A stretch of 64,000 nucleotides of DNA from Clostridiales bacterium. Lineage in GTDB: Bacteria > Bacillota > Clostridia > Saccharofermentanales > Saccharofermentanaceae. The position numbers and the translations under genes were made by a program. A model generated the notes under the pieces. It worked only from the letters and a program-made list of their open reading frames with translations. It had not been told where the DNA came from and did no database searches. Below, piece after piece: positions 49,393-56,884 of this stretch; positions within the stretch are counted from its first letter, which is position 1; every line of letters starts with the position of its first letter. The stretch spans positions 62,001-126,000 of the forward strand of contig JAFWMQ010000002.1 of NCBI GenBank assembly GCA_017510605.1. Reading direction: 5' to 3'.

Positions 49393-50523
49393 TCAGATAC
49401 CAAATAATTCCTTGATTGCGTCTTTCTTAACTTCTGCGCCGATAACGACGATTTTGCCGGTTACATCTGATGCACCGGTCCTTACTTCTGCTTCTTCGGG
49501 TACGAAATCAAAATGGATCCAGGTGCCGTCATCTCCGGCAACAATGCCCTTGGAACGGAGGATCATTCCGTACTTCTCACTGTCGTCCAATGCTTTCAGA
49601 GCATTCTCGATCTCTTCTTTTGAGAAACGCTTGGATGTCTCAAATCCGATCGAATCGAAAACCTCATCGGCATGGTGATCATGATGGTGATGATGGTGCT
49701 CATGTTCATGTTCGTCATCGTCATCGTGGTGGTGATGATGTTCGTGCTCATCGTCGTCATCGTCATCATCGTCGTGATGGTGATGATGGTGTTCATGCTC
49801 ATCATCCTCATCGTCATCGTGGTGATGTTTGCACTCCTCGCACTCGCAGTCCTCACCATGTTCGTGATGGTGGTGGGCATGTTCAAGCTCATGCTGTTCA
49901 GCCTCAAGAAGTGCCGCTGCCATATCAGCTGCAGTGAGAGGCTCTTCGATGGCTTTGAGTATCTGAACTCCCGAAAGTTCATCCCAGGGAGTTGTAATGA
50001 TCTGTGAGTGATCATTGATCTCACGGATGAGTGCTATTGCCTGATCGAGTTTTTCCTGAGAGATATTGCCTGTACGGCTTAAAATGATCGTTCCGGCATA
50101 TTTAATCTGGTTCTCATAAAATTCCTTGAAGTTCTTAAGATAGATCCTGCACTTGGATGCATCAATAACAGTAACGGTTCCGCAGATCTCTGTTCCTTCA
50201 ACGCGCTTAACTGCTGCAACTACATCAGAGAGCTTGCCTACGCCGGAAGGTTCGATGAGGATCCTGTCGGGTGCGAACTGCTCGATAACGTCCTTTAAAG
50301 CCGTGCCGAAATCACCTACGAGACTGCAGCAGATGCAGCCCGAATTCATCTCGGTGATCTCGATACCGGACTCTTTGAGAAATCCTCCGTCGATTCCGAT
50401 CTGACCGAATTCGTTCTCGATAAGAACGAGCTTGGCGCCGTTATATCCGTCAGCGATAAGTTTCTTTATCAGCGTTGTTTTGCCTGCTCCCAGAAATCCT
50501 GAGAAGATGTCGACTTTTGTCAT
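49393..50523 (-). CDS. COG0523 (CobW/G3E) GTPase with a long His/Asp-rich metal-binding loop
   Basis: A 376-residue GTPase/metallochaperone candidate. Walker A FSGFLGAGKTTLIKKL at the N-terminus, the metal-binding GCICC (CxCC) motif in EMNSGCICCSLVGDF, SGVGKL (switch), and SRTG in place of NKxD for guanine recognition. Between the G domain and the C-terminal CobW_C domain lies a ~75-residue loop of alternating His, Asp and Glu with a CECEEC cluster, encoded at 49671-49893. Such loops bind zinc, nickel or cobalt. The C-terminal domain carries GIVAGDDGTWIHFDFVPEE. It is in an operon with a second family member upstream and trkAH downstream. Confidence 0.9.
   Translation of the reverse strand: MTKVDIFSGFLGAGKTTLIKKLIADGYNGAKLVLIENEFGQIGIDGGFLKESGIEITEMNSGCICCSLVGDFGTALKDVIEQFAPDRILIEPSGVGKLSDVVAAVKRVEGTEICGTVTVIDASKCRIYLKNFKEFYENQIKYAGTIILSRTGNISQEKLDQAIALIREINDHSQIITTPWDELSGVQILKAIEEPLTAADMAAALLEAEQHELEHAHHHHEHGEDCECEECKHHHDDDEDDEHEHHHHHHDDDDDDDDEHEHHHHHDDDDEHEHEHHHHHHDHHADEVFDSIGFETSKRFSKEEIENALKALDDSEKYGMILRSKGIVAGDDGTWIHFDFVPEEAEVRTGASDVTGKIVVIGAEVKKDAIKELFGI
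49671..49893 (-). repeat. Low-complexity His/Asp/Glu-coding tract
   Basis: A run of gatgat/catcat-type trinucleotides within the GTPase gene that encodes HHHH, DDDD and EHEH blocks. Its simple make-up invites slippage, and long spurious reading frames appear on the other strand. Confidence 0.85.
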
Positions 50524-50545
50524 GAAGATTCCTCTTTTCTTTTTA

Positions 50546-51496
50546 TTAATTGAAATAAATAACTTCGTTATCGGGTTTGCTCGTCACCGCATAATCCTCG
50601 ACTGTCAGGCAGGGAACATTGATCTTGCCGCCCTGTCCGTCGTCGTCCTCAAAATACCTGACCGTCCCCGTGACCTTCAGCCACTGGCCGGCAGGGAAGT
50701 TCGATCTGATCTCATAAAAGCAGAGAACGCCCATCATCTGGATATCTGCAGCGCAGCAGGTATATGCCTGTCTCTGAAGCACGAATGCTCGGCCGTTGAA
50801 CTCGCGGAGGATCACCGCCTGACCGATAAGGCTGATCCTCTTACCGTTGTATCTGTTCATATTGTCCATGGCATCCGTGTAGAAAAGACCGAAGTCTTCT
50901 GCGGAAATGACGCACGGATCCTGCTTAAGGTCGAAGGGAAGATGGTCTTCGATCCTGATGATCTTGTTGTCCTGACCCAGGAAATTGATGCTCATACCGG
51001 GATTAACGGCCTTTACTGAGCCTCTGAGCTTGGGGATATTGTCGTTTTCTTCGTCAACTCGGTTGAAAATGACCGTATCGCCGTACCTGAAATAGTCGGC
51101 AAATAAAGTCTGCATATTTCGAAAATAATTACCGTATGTGGAAGCGTCGATCACGACAACGGCAGCTGCCAGTGCCCAGCGTTCAGGCACGTCAACTTTC
51201 TCGAAAAATTCTGCAGGGGATACTGAACCGTTCCATTCGATGAAAACGACACCGGGCTTGTATTTATTCTCGATATCAAATGTCATCTCTCTGTCGACAT
51301 CATCGGTATCACAGTTGATAACTACGGGATCAGCGCCCTCGTAGTTCTCCTTCTTATACTCTTCTTCGCCTTCTTCGGTGTTGATAACAACAACTTTACG
51401 ATTCTTGAAGTTCTCCCCACCGATCCAGGAACAGATCACGGAAGTCTTACCGCTGTCCAGAAATCCGGTAAAGAAATAGACCAAACAATCATCCAT
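50546..51496 (-). CDS. Second COG0523-like GTPase, lacking the CxCC motif
   Basis: A 316-residue protein. P-loop FFTGFLDSGKTSVICSWI at residues ~8-25, a VVIDASTYGNYFRNM switch-like segment and FNRVDEEND (N-x-x-D like guanine site). The place of the GCxCC metal motif is occupied by VINCDTDDVDREM, so it probably does not handle metal in the standard way. The C-terminal ~90 residues (ISLIGQAVILREFNGRAFVLQRQAYTCCAADIQMMGVLCFYE...LKVTGTVRYF) look like an OB-fold rather than CobW_C. First gene of the operon that continues with the His-rich GTPase and trkAH. Role uncertain. Confidence 0.75.
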   Translation of the reverse strand: MDDCLVYFFTGFLDSGKTSVICSWIGGENFKNRKVVVINTEEGEEEYKKENYEGADPVVINCDTDDVDREMTFDIENKYKPGVVFIEWNGSVSPAEFFEKVDVPERWALAAAVVVIDASTYGNYFRNMQTLFADYFRYGDTVIFNRVDEENDNIPKLRGSVKAVNPGMSINFLGQDNKIIRIEDHLPFDLKQDPCVISAEDFGLFYTDAMDNMNRYNGKRISLIGQAVILREFNGRAFVLQRQAYTCCAADIQMMGVLCFYEIRSNFPAGQWLKVTGTVRYFEDDDGQGGKINVPCLTVEDYAVTSKPDNEVIYFN

Positions 51497-51608
51497 AAAA
51501 CGTTCACCTCGTTTATCAGATACTATTTTGTCCCTGATTTGTTATTATTTCAAGCAAGAAAATAATATAAAATCTATTGGCAGGAATTTCAAATTGTTAG
51601 GAGTTTCA

Positions 51609-52610
51609 ATGAAATCAGTCAAAATCGGTGAAATTGTCCTCAAAAATCCGATAGCTTTAAGTCCGATGGCGGGGATAAGCAGTCTTCCGTTCAGGATCAT
51701 CTGCAATGAGATGGGAGCGGGATACAGTCCTACAGAACTCGTCAGTGCAAGATCCGTCAGATTTAACGGTGTGGACAAGAGTTACCGGTATATGAGGATC
51801 CTGCCTGAAAAAGAGGGGATCACCGCAATACAGCTTTTCGGGAGCGAGCCGGATGACTTTGAGGCGGCAATAGATACGATAATGGATACTCCCGTTCTCA
51901 AGGATGTATCAATTATCGATATAAACATGGGATGTCCTGTCCCGAAGGTTGTAAAAACAGGGGCAGGGAGTGCCCTGATGGAAGATCCTGCGAGGGCTGC
52001 CGGAATAGTAAAGGCATGCAAAAAAGCGGTTGAAGGGCTTCCCAGAAAGATTCCGGTGACAGTAAAGACAAGGACCGGTTTTAACGCTGACGACAAAGGA
52101 AAGCCTGATTTTGCAAAGGCTTTGGCAGATGCCGGCTGTGATATGATCTGTGTTCACGGGAGGACCAGACCCCAGATGTATCATGGTGAGAGTTCGGCTG
52201 AAGCGATCGCTCTCATGAGAGAAGCCGTAAGGGATTATGACATCCCGTTCTTTGCTAACGGGGATATAAGCGATGTCGGCACAGCGCGTAAGATCATTGA
52301 ACAGACCGGATGTGACGGTATCATGATAGGCAGGGCGGCAAGGGGAAATCCGTGGATCTTCGAGCAGATATCAGCCGGACTTGCAGGAAAGGAAATGCCG
52401 AAGTATCCTGATGAGCAGGCGCGGAAGCAGATGCTTATCCGTGAATTGGAAGGAAGGCTTAAATATCTTCCCGAAGATGTGGCCGTAAGGGAGTTCAGAG
52501 GTGTCATGCCTTTCTATATCAAGGGACTTCAGGGAGCCGCAAAGATCAAGGTCAGACTGGTAAGCGCCACTTGTTTTGATGAGGTAAAGGAGATATTGGG
52601 TATTGCCTGA
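51609..52610 (+). CDS. dusB: tRNA-dihydrouridine synthase
   Basis: A 333-residue FMN enzyme that reduces uridines in tRNA D-loops. It opens with LKNPIALSPMAGISSLPFRIICNEMGAG, contains the catalytic Cys in DINMGCPVPKVVKTGAGSALM, the FMN site ICVHGRTRPQMYHG and IPFFANGDISDVGTA, and GIMIGRAARGNPWIF. The C-terminal helical domain (LEGRLKYLPEDVAVREFRGVMPFYIKGLQGAAKIK) is present. ATG 51609 is preferred over an in-frame upstream codon because TAGGAG is 5 bases away. Its 3' end overlaps the next membrane protein gene by 8 bases. Confidence 0.94.
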   Translation: MKSVKIGEIVLKNPIALSPMAGISSLPFRIICNEMGAGYSPTELVSARSVRFNGVDKSYRYMRILPEKEGITAIQLFGSEPDDFEAAIDTIMDTPVLKDVSIIDINMGCPVPKVVKTGAGSALMEDPARAAGIVKACKKAVEGLPRKIPVTVKTRTGFNADDKGKPDFAKALADAGCDMICVHGRTRPQMYHGESSAEAIALMREAVRDYDIPFFANGDISDVGTARKIIEQTGCDGIMIGRAARGNPWIFEQISAGLAGKEMPKYPDEQARKQMLIRELEGRLKYLPEDVAVREFRGVMPFYIKGLQGAAKIKVRLVSATCFDEVKEILGIA

Positions 52611-53235
52611 CATAGTAATTACGGTTTTGGCTATAGTTGCCGGGAGCCTTATGTGTTTTGAAGGCTACAAGCTTTTCCGTTTAAGTCTCGGAATTGCCGG
52701 AGGCGTTGCGGGTTTTGTCATTTCAAGATTCCTGATCAACTTCACCGGGGAGATGGGGATCAGCTGGAGCGATCTGGCTAAACTTATATTCATCTTGATA
52801 TTAACGCTCGGGTTGGGAATCCTTGCTTTCACGCTTTACATGAAAGCTTTGATAGCCATTACGACCATTGTATGCGCATTTTGGTTCTACGATGATTTCA
52901 ATTTCCTTTTTGAGAGAGTTTCCAATAACGCGCTTAGGATCGCGATTACCATCGGATCCGGTCTCATTGCCGGCATTTTGATAGGGATCATTGTTTATTA
53001 TGCCCAGAAATGGACTATCAGTCTGTTTACGGCTTTCGTAGGAGCGAGGATGATCTCGGGAGTACTTGCGCCGGTCCTTTGGTCTGCTGTTTTATCCGGG
53101 GAATATGCGGGAATAATAGAACAGAAGGTGTTCGGATCTGATATCGGGGTCAGCAGTTCACTGGTCAGGGTATTGCTGTTGACAGCATTTTGTACAGCAG
53201 GATTCGTTATACAGTTGAAAACATCAAAAAAATAG
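52603..53235 (+). CDS. Hypothetical multispanning membrane protein
   Basis: A 210-residue protein with about seven hydrophobic segments, including glycine-rich ones (RLSLGIAGGVAGFVISRFLI, IAITIGSGLIAGILIGIIVYYA, SLFTAFVGARMISGVLAPVLW). The pattern is reminiscent of TMEM198/DUF4203-type proteins, but I would not name it. Start TTG 52603, with AAGGAG 10 bases upstream inside dusB; the TTG overlaps the dusB stop region, indicating coupled translation. No charged catalytic motif is apparent. Confidence 0.7.
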   Translation: MPDIVITVLAIVAGSLMCFEGYKLFRLSLGIAGGVAGFVISRFLINFTGEMGISWSDLAKLIFILILTLGLGILAFTLYMKALIAITTIVCAFWFYDDFNFLFERVSNNALRIAITIGSGLIAGILIGIIVYYAQKWTISLFTAFVGARMISGVLAPVLWSAVLSGEYAGIIEQKVFGSDIGVSSSLVRVLLLTAFCTAGFVIQLKTSKK

Positions 53236-53355
53236 TATGAAAAATAGTTTGACCAAAAACAATCTGCTTGTTAAAATTTGGCTGGGAGCATATTTGAATA
53301 TGTTTCCGGAATAATAAATTACGACAATTTTCTTAATCTATCCCTTATTCCATGT

Positions 53356-53387
53356 CGAGGGCATTCCGATTTACCGGGATGCCCTCG
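53356..53387. repeat. Inverted repeat between the membrane protein and the dehydrogenase
   Basis: cgagggcat (53356-53364) and atgccctcg (53379-53387) are perfect complements. There is no T tract on either strand, though it sits where convergent transcripts meet and may block them as a hairpin. Confidence 0.5.
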
Positions 53388-53414
53388 GCGTGTTATAGGG
53401 TATTTTTGCGGCTG

Positions 53415-54386
53415 TTATGTGACTGTGTTGACCGGATTCCCATCTAAGAATGCCTTCAGATTGGCAGCTGCCATGTCGATCAGACGGGACCTGGTCTCAA
53501 CCGGTGACCATGCAATGTGGGGAGTGATCACGCAGTGGGGAGCACCCTTCAGGGGATTGTCCTCAAGCATGGGCTCGACGCATACCACATCGGCCCCGTA
53601 TCCGCCCAACAGTCCGCTGTCCAAAGCGGCCCTTACCGCAGACTCATTGATTACAGGGCCTCTTGCGCAGTTGATGAGGAATGCGCCGGGCTTGAACAAA
53701 GAGAGTGAATCTTTGTTGATGATCTCTCTGGTATCGTCCGTAAGAGGGCAGTGAAGGGATACCACATCGGCACTTCTTACGCCTTCTTCAAGATCCAGAC
53801 ATCTGACGCCGGTGCCGCCTGCTTCCACAACTGTTCCGATAAGCGATCTGTCATGAGGAGTTGCGGTTACCGTCATGCCAAAGCCTGATGCCATTTGGGC
53901 AACTCTTTTGCCTATCTTCCCAAGGCCGATTATGTGGAGTGTCTTACCGAAAAGCTCGGTCAGAGGAGCCTTGAAATAGCAGAACTGCGGGCATTTACAC
54001 CATTCCCCATCCATAACGGAAGCACTGTGAAGTCCTGCGAGATTCGTGAGTTCCAGAAGAAGCGCCATAGTGTGCTGGGCTGTCGCGAAAGTAGCATATT
54101 CGGGAACGTTGGTTACTGTTATGCCGTGCTCTCTTGCGGCATCCAGGTCGACAACGTTATATCCTGTTGCAAGGACTCCGATATATTTCAGGTCAGGAAG
54201 CTTATCGAAAACGTCCTTATCAAAGACCGTTTTATTTGTGATGGCACATTCTGCGCCCTTCATCCTGTCGATAAGCTGGTCCTTGGATGTAATATCGTAA
54301 GCCGTGACTTCACCGAGTTCCCCGAGAGCTTTCCAGGAGATGTCACCCGGGTTTGCAGCAGATCCGTCAAGTATAACTATCTTCAT
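53415..54386 (-). CDS. D-2-hydroxyacid dehydrogenase (NAD-dependent)
   Basis: A 323-residue enzyme of the glycerate/phosphoglycerate dehydrogenase family. NAD loop LHIIGLGKIGKRVAQMA at ~147-163, substrate/cofactor motif PDLKYIGVLATGYNVVDLDAA, catalytic Arg in LINCARGPVINESAV, and the catalytic His in CVITPHIAWSP near the C-terminus. The sequence looks closest to hydroxypyruvate reductase/glycerate dehydrogenase, so interconversion of D-glycerate and hydroxypyruvate is the first guess. Monocistronic, divergent from the CbiG-like gene. Confidence 0.88.
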   Translation of the reverse strand: MKIVILDGSAANPGDISWKALGELGEVTAYDITSKDQLIDRMKGAECAITNKTVFDKDVFDKLPDLKYIGVLATGYNVVDLDAAREHGITVTNVPEYATFATAQHTMALLLELTNLAGLHSASVMDGEWCKCPQFCYFKAPLTELFGKTLHIIGLGKIGKRVAQMASGFGMTVTATPHDRSLIGTVVEAGGTGVRCLDLEEGVRSADVVSLHCPLTDDTREIINKDSLSLFKPGAFLINCARGPVINESAVRAALDSGLLGGYGADVVCVEPMLEDNPLKGAPHCVITPHIAWSPVETRSRLIDMAAANLKAFLDGNPVNTVT

Positions 54387-54470
54387 ATTTTTCCCTCCGA
54401 AGTTGTTTGAAACAATTTTAGCAAAAGAGTGTTAATGTTATATCAGAAAAAAAGAATGAGGTCATAGCCT

Positions 54471-55538
54471 ATGTACATTATCTGTTATGGCAAATCTCCC
54501 AAAGCTTTAGCGACAGGTCAGAAACTGATAAATGATATCGGAGGGAGATACATTACTGGAACAGAGCTTATAACCGGAAGTTTCGTTCTGGCTGAAGGCG
54601 AGACAAACTGTGCCATTGTAATGGTCCTTCCCTTGGACGCTGCGATCAAGTCGATGGAAGAAACAATAACAGATAAGACACGCGACCTGCCTGTGATCGC
54701 CGTATCTCCCGAAGGAAGGTATGCAGCTATCTTAAGACGCGGCAATAAGCCCTATGAACAGGGAACAGACGCAGTCTATTCAGCAGTGACGGATTCTCTC
54801 GGACCTTTTTGTTTTTCGGGATTTGAGAGTAAGGCAGAGATTACGGGTGACCTGACGGATCTTGTTTCAAGATATAACATGTCGGTAAATGACAAGAATG
54901 TTTTCGAGAGGGTGAACAAAAGGATACAGAAAGGGGAGAAGGTCAATGTTTATACGGACCTTCCGATCTCATTTGCTGACCCGGTTATTGACCCGATGAC
55001 CTATTCTCTGCACACTTACCCTTATGATATGAGGGATGACTTCATAAAACAGTACAAGGCAGCAAGGGGAGGGAAGACGGAACCTTCGGTTTTTATAACC
55101 TGTGATTATCTGAACGGTGAAGATGATGACAAGAACCTTATCCTCGTCCCCAGGATCTTAAGCCTCGGTATAGAGATCAAGACGAAGACAGATCCCGCAT
55201 ACTGCAGTCCCGCGATCAGGAAATCACTTTCCAATCACCTTCTGAACCCGGATGCCGTTGCCAGGGTCGCATGCGCTTATTCTGCCAGAGACAGTGAGAT
55301 CATTAAGGGAATAGCCGGAGAACTCGGGGCCGAAATAGTATCTTACGGCTTGGATAAGTATTCCAAGGCAAAGATCCCCATGGAGATGACTTTCTCTCCC
55401 GAGAAAAGAAGCGATACGGCTACTGCGCTTGCTTTTCTGGCCGGATATGAAGGGACACTGATGATCAGGAGATCGGCATCTGTACGCGGATTGGTATTCT
55501 CGGTTGCCATAAACAGAGAAAATATCATCTTGCCGTAA
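54471..55538 (+). CDS. Stand-alone divergent CbiG-like protein
   Basis: A 355-residue protein that aligns by eye along its length to CbiG, cobalt-precorrin-5A hydrolase. DLPVIAVSPEGRYAAILRRG corresponds to the DPAVVVIDERG...LLSGH block. NKRIQKGEKVNVYTD corresponds to the central VNQMLVSGQRV region. LVPRILSLGIEIKTKT corresponds to the C-terminal signature LVP...GIGCRRGT. KRSDTATALAFLAGYEGTLMIRRSASVRGLVFSVAI corresponds to the terminal block. The family's most conserved bits, SGHxGGAN and GCRRG, are replaced. No other cobalamin genes are in the window, so the original activity is doubtful. Confidence 0.55.
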   Translation: MYIICYGKSPKALATGQKLINDIGGRYITGTELITGSFVLAEGETNCAIVMVLPLDAAIKSMEETITDKTRDLPVIAVSPEGRYAAILRRGNKPYEQGTDAVYSAVTDSLGPFCFSGFESKAEITGDLTDLVSRYNMSVNDKNVFERVNKRIQKGEKVNVYTDLPISFADPVIDPMTYSLHTYPYDMRDDFIKQYKAARGGKTEPSVFITCDYLNGEDDDKNLILVPRILSLGIEIKTKTDPAYCSPAIRKSLSNHLLNPDAVARVACAYSARDSEIIKGIAGELGAEIVSYGLDKYSKAKIPMEMTFSPEKRSDTATALAFLAGYEGTLMIRRSASVRGLVFSVAINRENIILP

Positions 55539-55560
55539 TATGAAAAAAGTGGGATATAAT
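55530..55560 (+). promoter_or_regulatory. Candidate promoter of the Thr/Pro-rich lipoprotein gene
   Basis: TATAAT (55555-55560) with TTGCCG (55530-55535), spacer 19; about 80 bases before the start at 55639. Confidence 0.35.
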
Positions 55561-55638
55561 GAATACATGCGGTTTTTTACCGTTGGATAAATGATAGATT
55601 ATAAATAATGGATCAGATAACTTTTGGAGGTAAAAGAA

Positions 55639-56739
55639 ATGAAGAAGCTTGAAGGAAACAAACTTGTAGCTGTATTGCTTTCGGCCGGAATGGCAACCGC
55701 GCTTCTTGCCGCATGCTCGATAAATACTGATGAATTAGGTCAGGGAATAAGTGATCTCGGCAATGCTTTTACGAGCCAGACCGAAAGGCAGACTGAGAAA
55801 ACAAAGGCAACAACAGAGTCAACTGAAACAGAGATCCCTACAGAAACCACTGTAGAGACGACAGCTGCTGAGACCCCTACTCCTACACCGACGGCTACTC
55901 CTTCACCCACACCGCTTCCGCAGCGTGTGGATTTTTCAGATTATACAGAGATCGACCTCACAGATGTATTTACGGTTACCGTAGAAGAATTCGGAGAGTC
56001 GGCATATTCCGATGATAACAAGACTCTTCTTTCCTCATTTGGAGGAAACAGACTGGTTGTTACAGATGCAGTAAATGAGAACGTCAGGGATTCCATCAAT
56101 CTCATTATTGACGGATTCTATTCAGAAGCAGAAGGTGCATATAACAGGGTAGCTGCCAAGGCTAAGGCTGAGTACAAGCTTTCAAGAGTAATCGAGACAC
56201 CTTCGGAAGTTACTGTTGATTTCCAGTACACGACTAACGGCCGCGCTTTTTCCGTTCTCATGGTATATGAAGTGAAGGGCGTTGAAGAGGATGAAAACAC
56301 AGTAATCGACTTTGTAAGTTTTGACATGCTTTCCGGCCAGTGCATCAATTTCTCATCGATCAGTGTAGATCCTGCAGGCCTTGAGGATGCTCTTAAGAAA
56401 GGACTCGAGAATTCACTTAAGATCCAGCCGACACCTGCTCCGACTGAGGCTCCGGCAAGTACCCGTCCGACAACAACAGAGCCTACGGATGAAGAAATCG
56501 AAGAAACAGAAGAGATCGTAGAAACAACAGCAGAGACTGAAGTAAAGACAACTGTCACTGCAGCTGAGATCGAGGCAATCTATATCGCACCCGGACCGGC
56601 TACCGCAGATGCACAGGCTAATAATGCTTTCGCAACCATTTACGGTATTTCAGACGGTAAAGTATACAGCGCTGTAATTGATATCAACGCTTATGCTGAT
56701 TTCCTGAACCGTTACGGAACTTCGGTATTCTTCGTCTGA
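55639..56739 (+). CDS. Thr/Pro-rich lipoprotein, function unknown
   Basis: A 366-residue exported protein. Signal peptide ending in lipobox LLAAC, then a Thr/Glu-rich and PTPTPTATPSPTP-type linker (~40-95) that would span the cell wall. A folded domain follows at ~100-270 (FTVTVEEFGESAYSDDNKTLLSSFGGN...), then a second Thr/Glu-rich linker (TRPTTTEPTDEEIEETEE) and a short C-terminal domain. No family recognised. ATG 55639 has GGAGG 8 bases upstream. Followed after 145 bases by the sugar-binding lipoprotein gene. Confidence 0.75.
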   Translation: MKKLEGNKLVAVLLSAGMATALLAACSINTDELGQGISDLGNAFTSQTERQTEKTKATTESTETEIPTETTVETTAAETPTPTPTATPSPTPLPQRVDFSDYTEIDLTDVFTVTVEEFGESAYSDDNKTLLSSFGGNRLVVTDAVNENVRDSINLIIDGFYSEAEGAYNRVAAKAKAEYKLSRVIETPSEVTVDFQYTTNGRAFSVLMVYEVKGVEEDENTVIDFVSFDMLSGQCINFSSISVDPAGLEDALKKGLENSLKIQPTPAPTEAPASTRPTTTEPTDEEIEETEEIVETTAETEVKTTVTAAEIEAIYIAPGPATADAQANNAFATIYGISDGKVYSAVIDINAYADFLNRYGTSVFFV

Positions 56740-56762
56740 TCATCCGATATTCCGGATTGTCA

Positions 56763-56803
56763 AATTGCATAATCTTCACGCACCGGTTTTGAGCAATTGC
56801 ATA
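56763..56803. repeat. Direct repeat aattgcata upstream of the sugar-binding lipoprotein
   Basis: aattgcata at 56763-56771 and 56795-56803, 32 bases apart, i.e. about three helical turns and on the same face, just upstream of the promoter at 56812. It may be an operator pair. Confidence 0.4.
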
Positions 56804-56811
56804 GAATAAGA

Positions 56812-56838
56812 TTGAAGTTCTATGTGATGTGTTATAAA
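56812..56838 (+). promoter_or_regulatory. Promoter of the sugar-binding lipoprotein
   Basis: TTGAAG (56812-56817) and TGT-TATAAA (56830-56838); the 15-base spacer is short but the -10 is extended. Confidence 0.4.
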
Positions 56839-56884
56839 ATGCACGGATGTAATAATCAAATAAAATTAATGTGAGGATAATAAG

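Noticed and set aside
49470..49937. Plus-strand reading frames opposite the His-rich GTPase loop
   Set aside because: They are shadows of simple-sequence gat/cat repeats; the minus-strand GTPase frame has all family motifs.
53356..53387. Rho-independent terminator after the 52603 membrane protein
   Set aside because: The stem is good but there is no T tract on either strand, so it is listed as an inverted repeat only.
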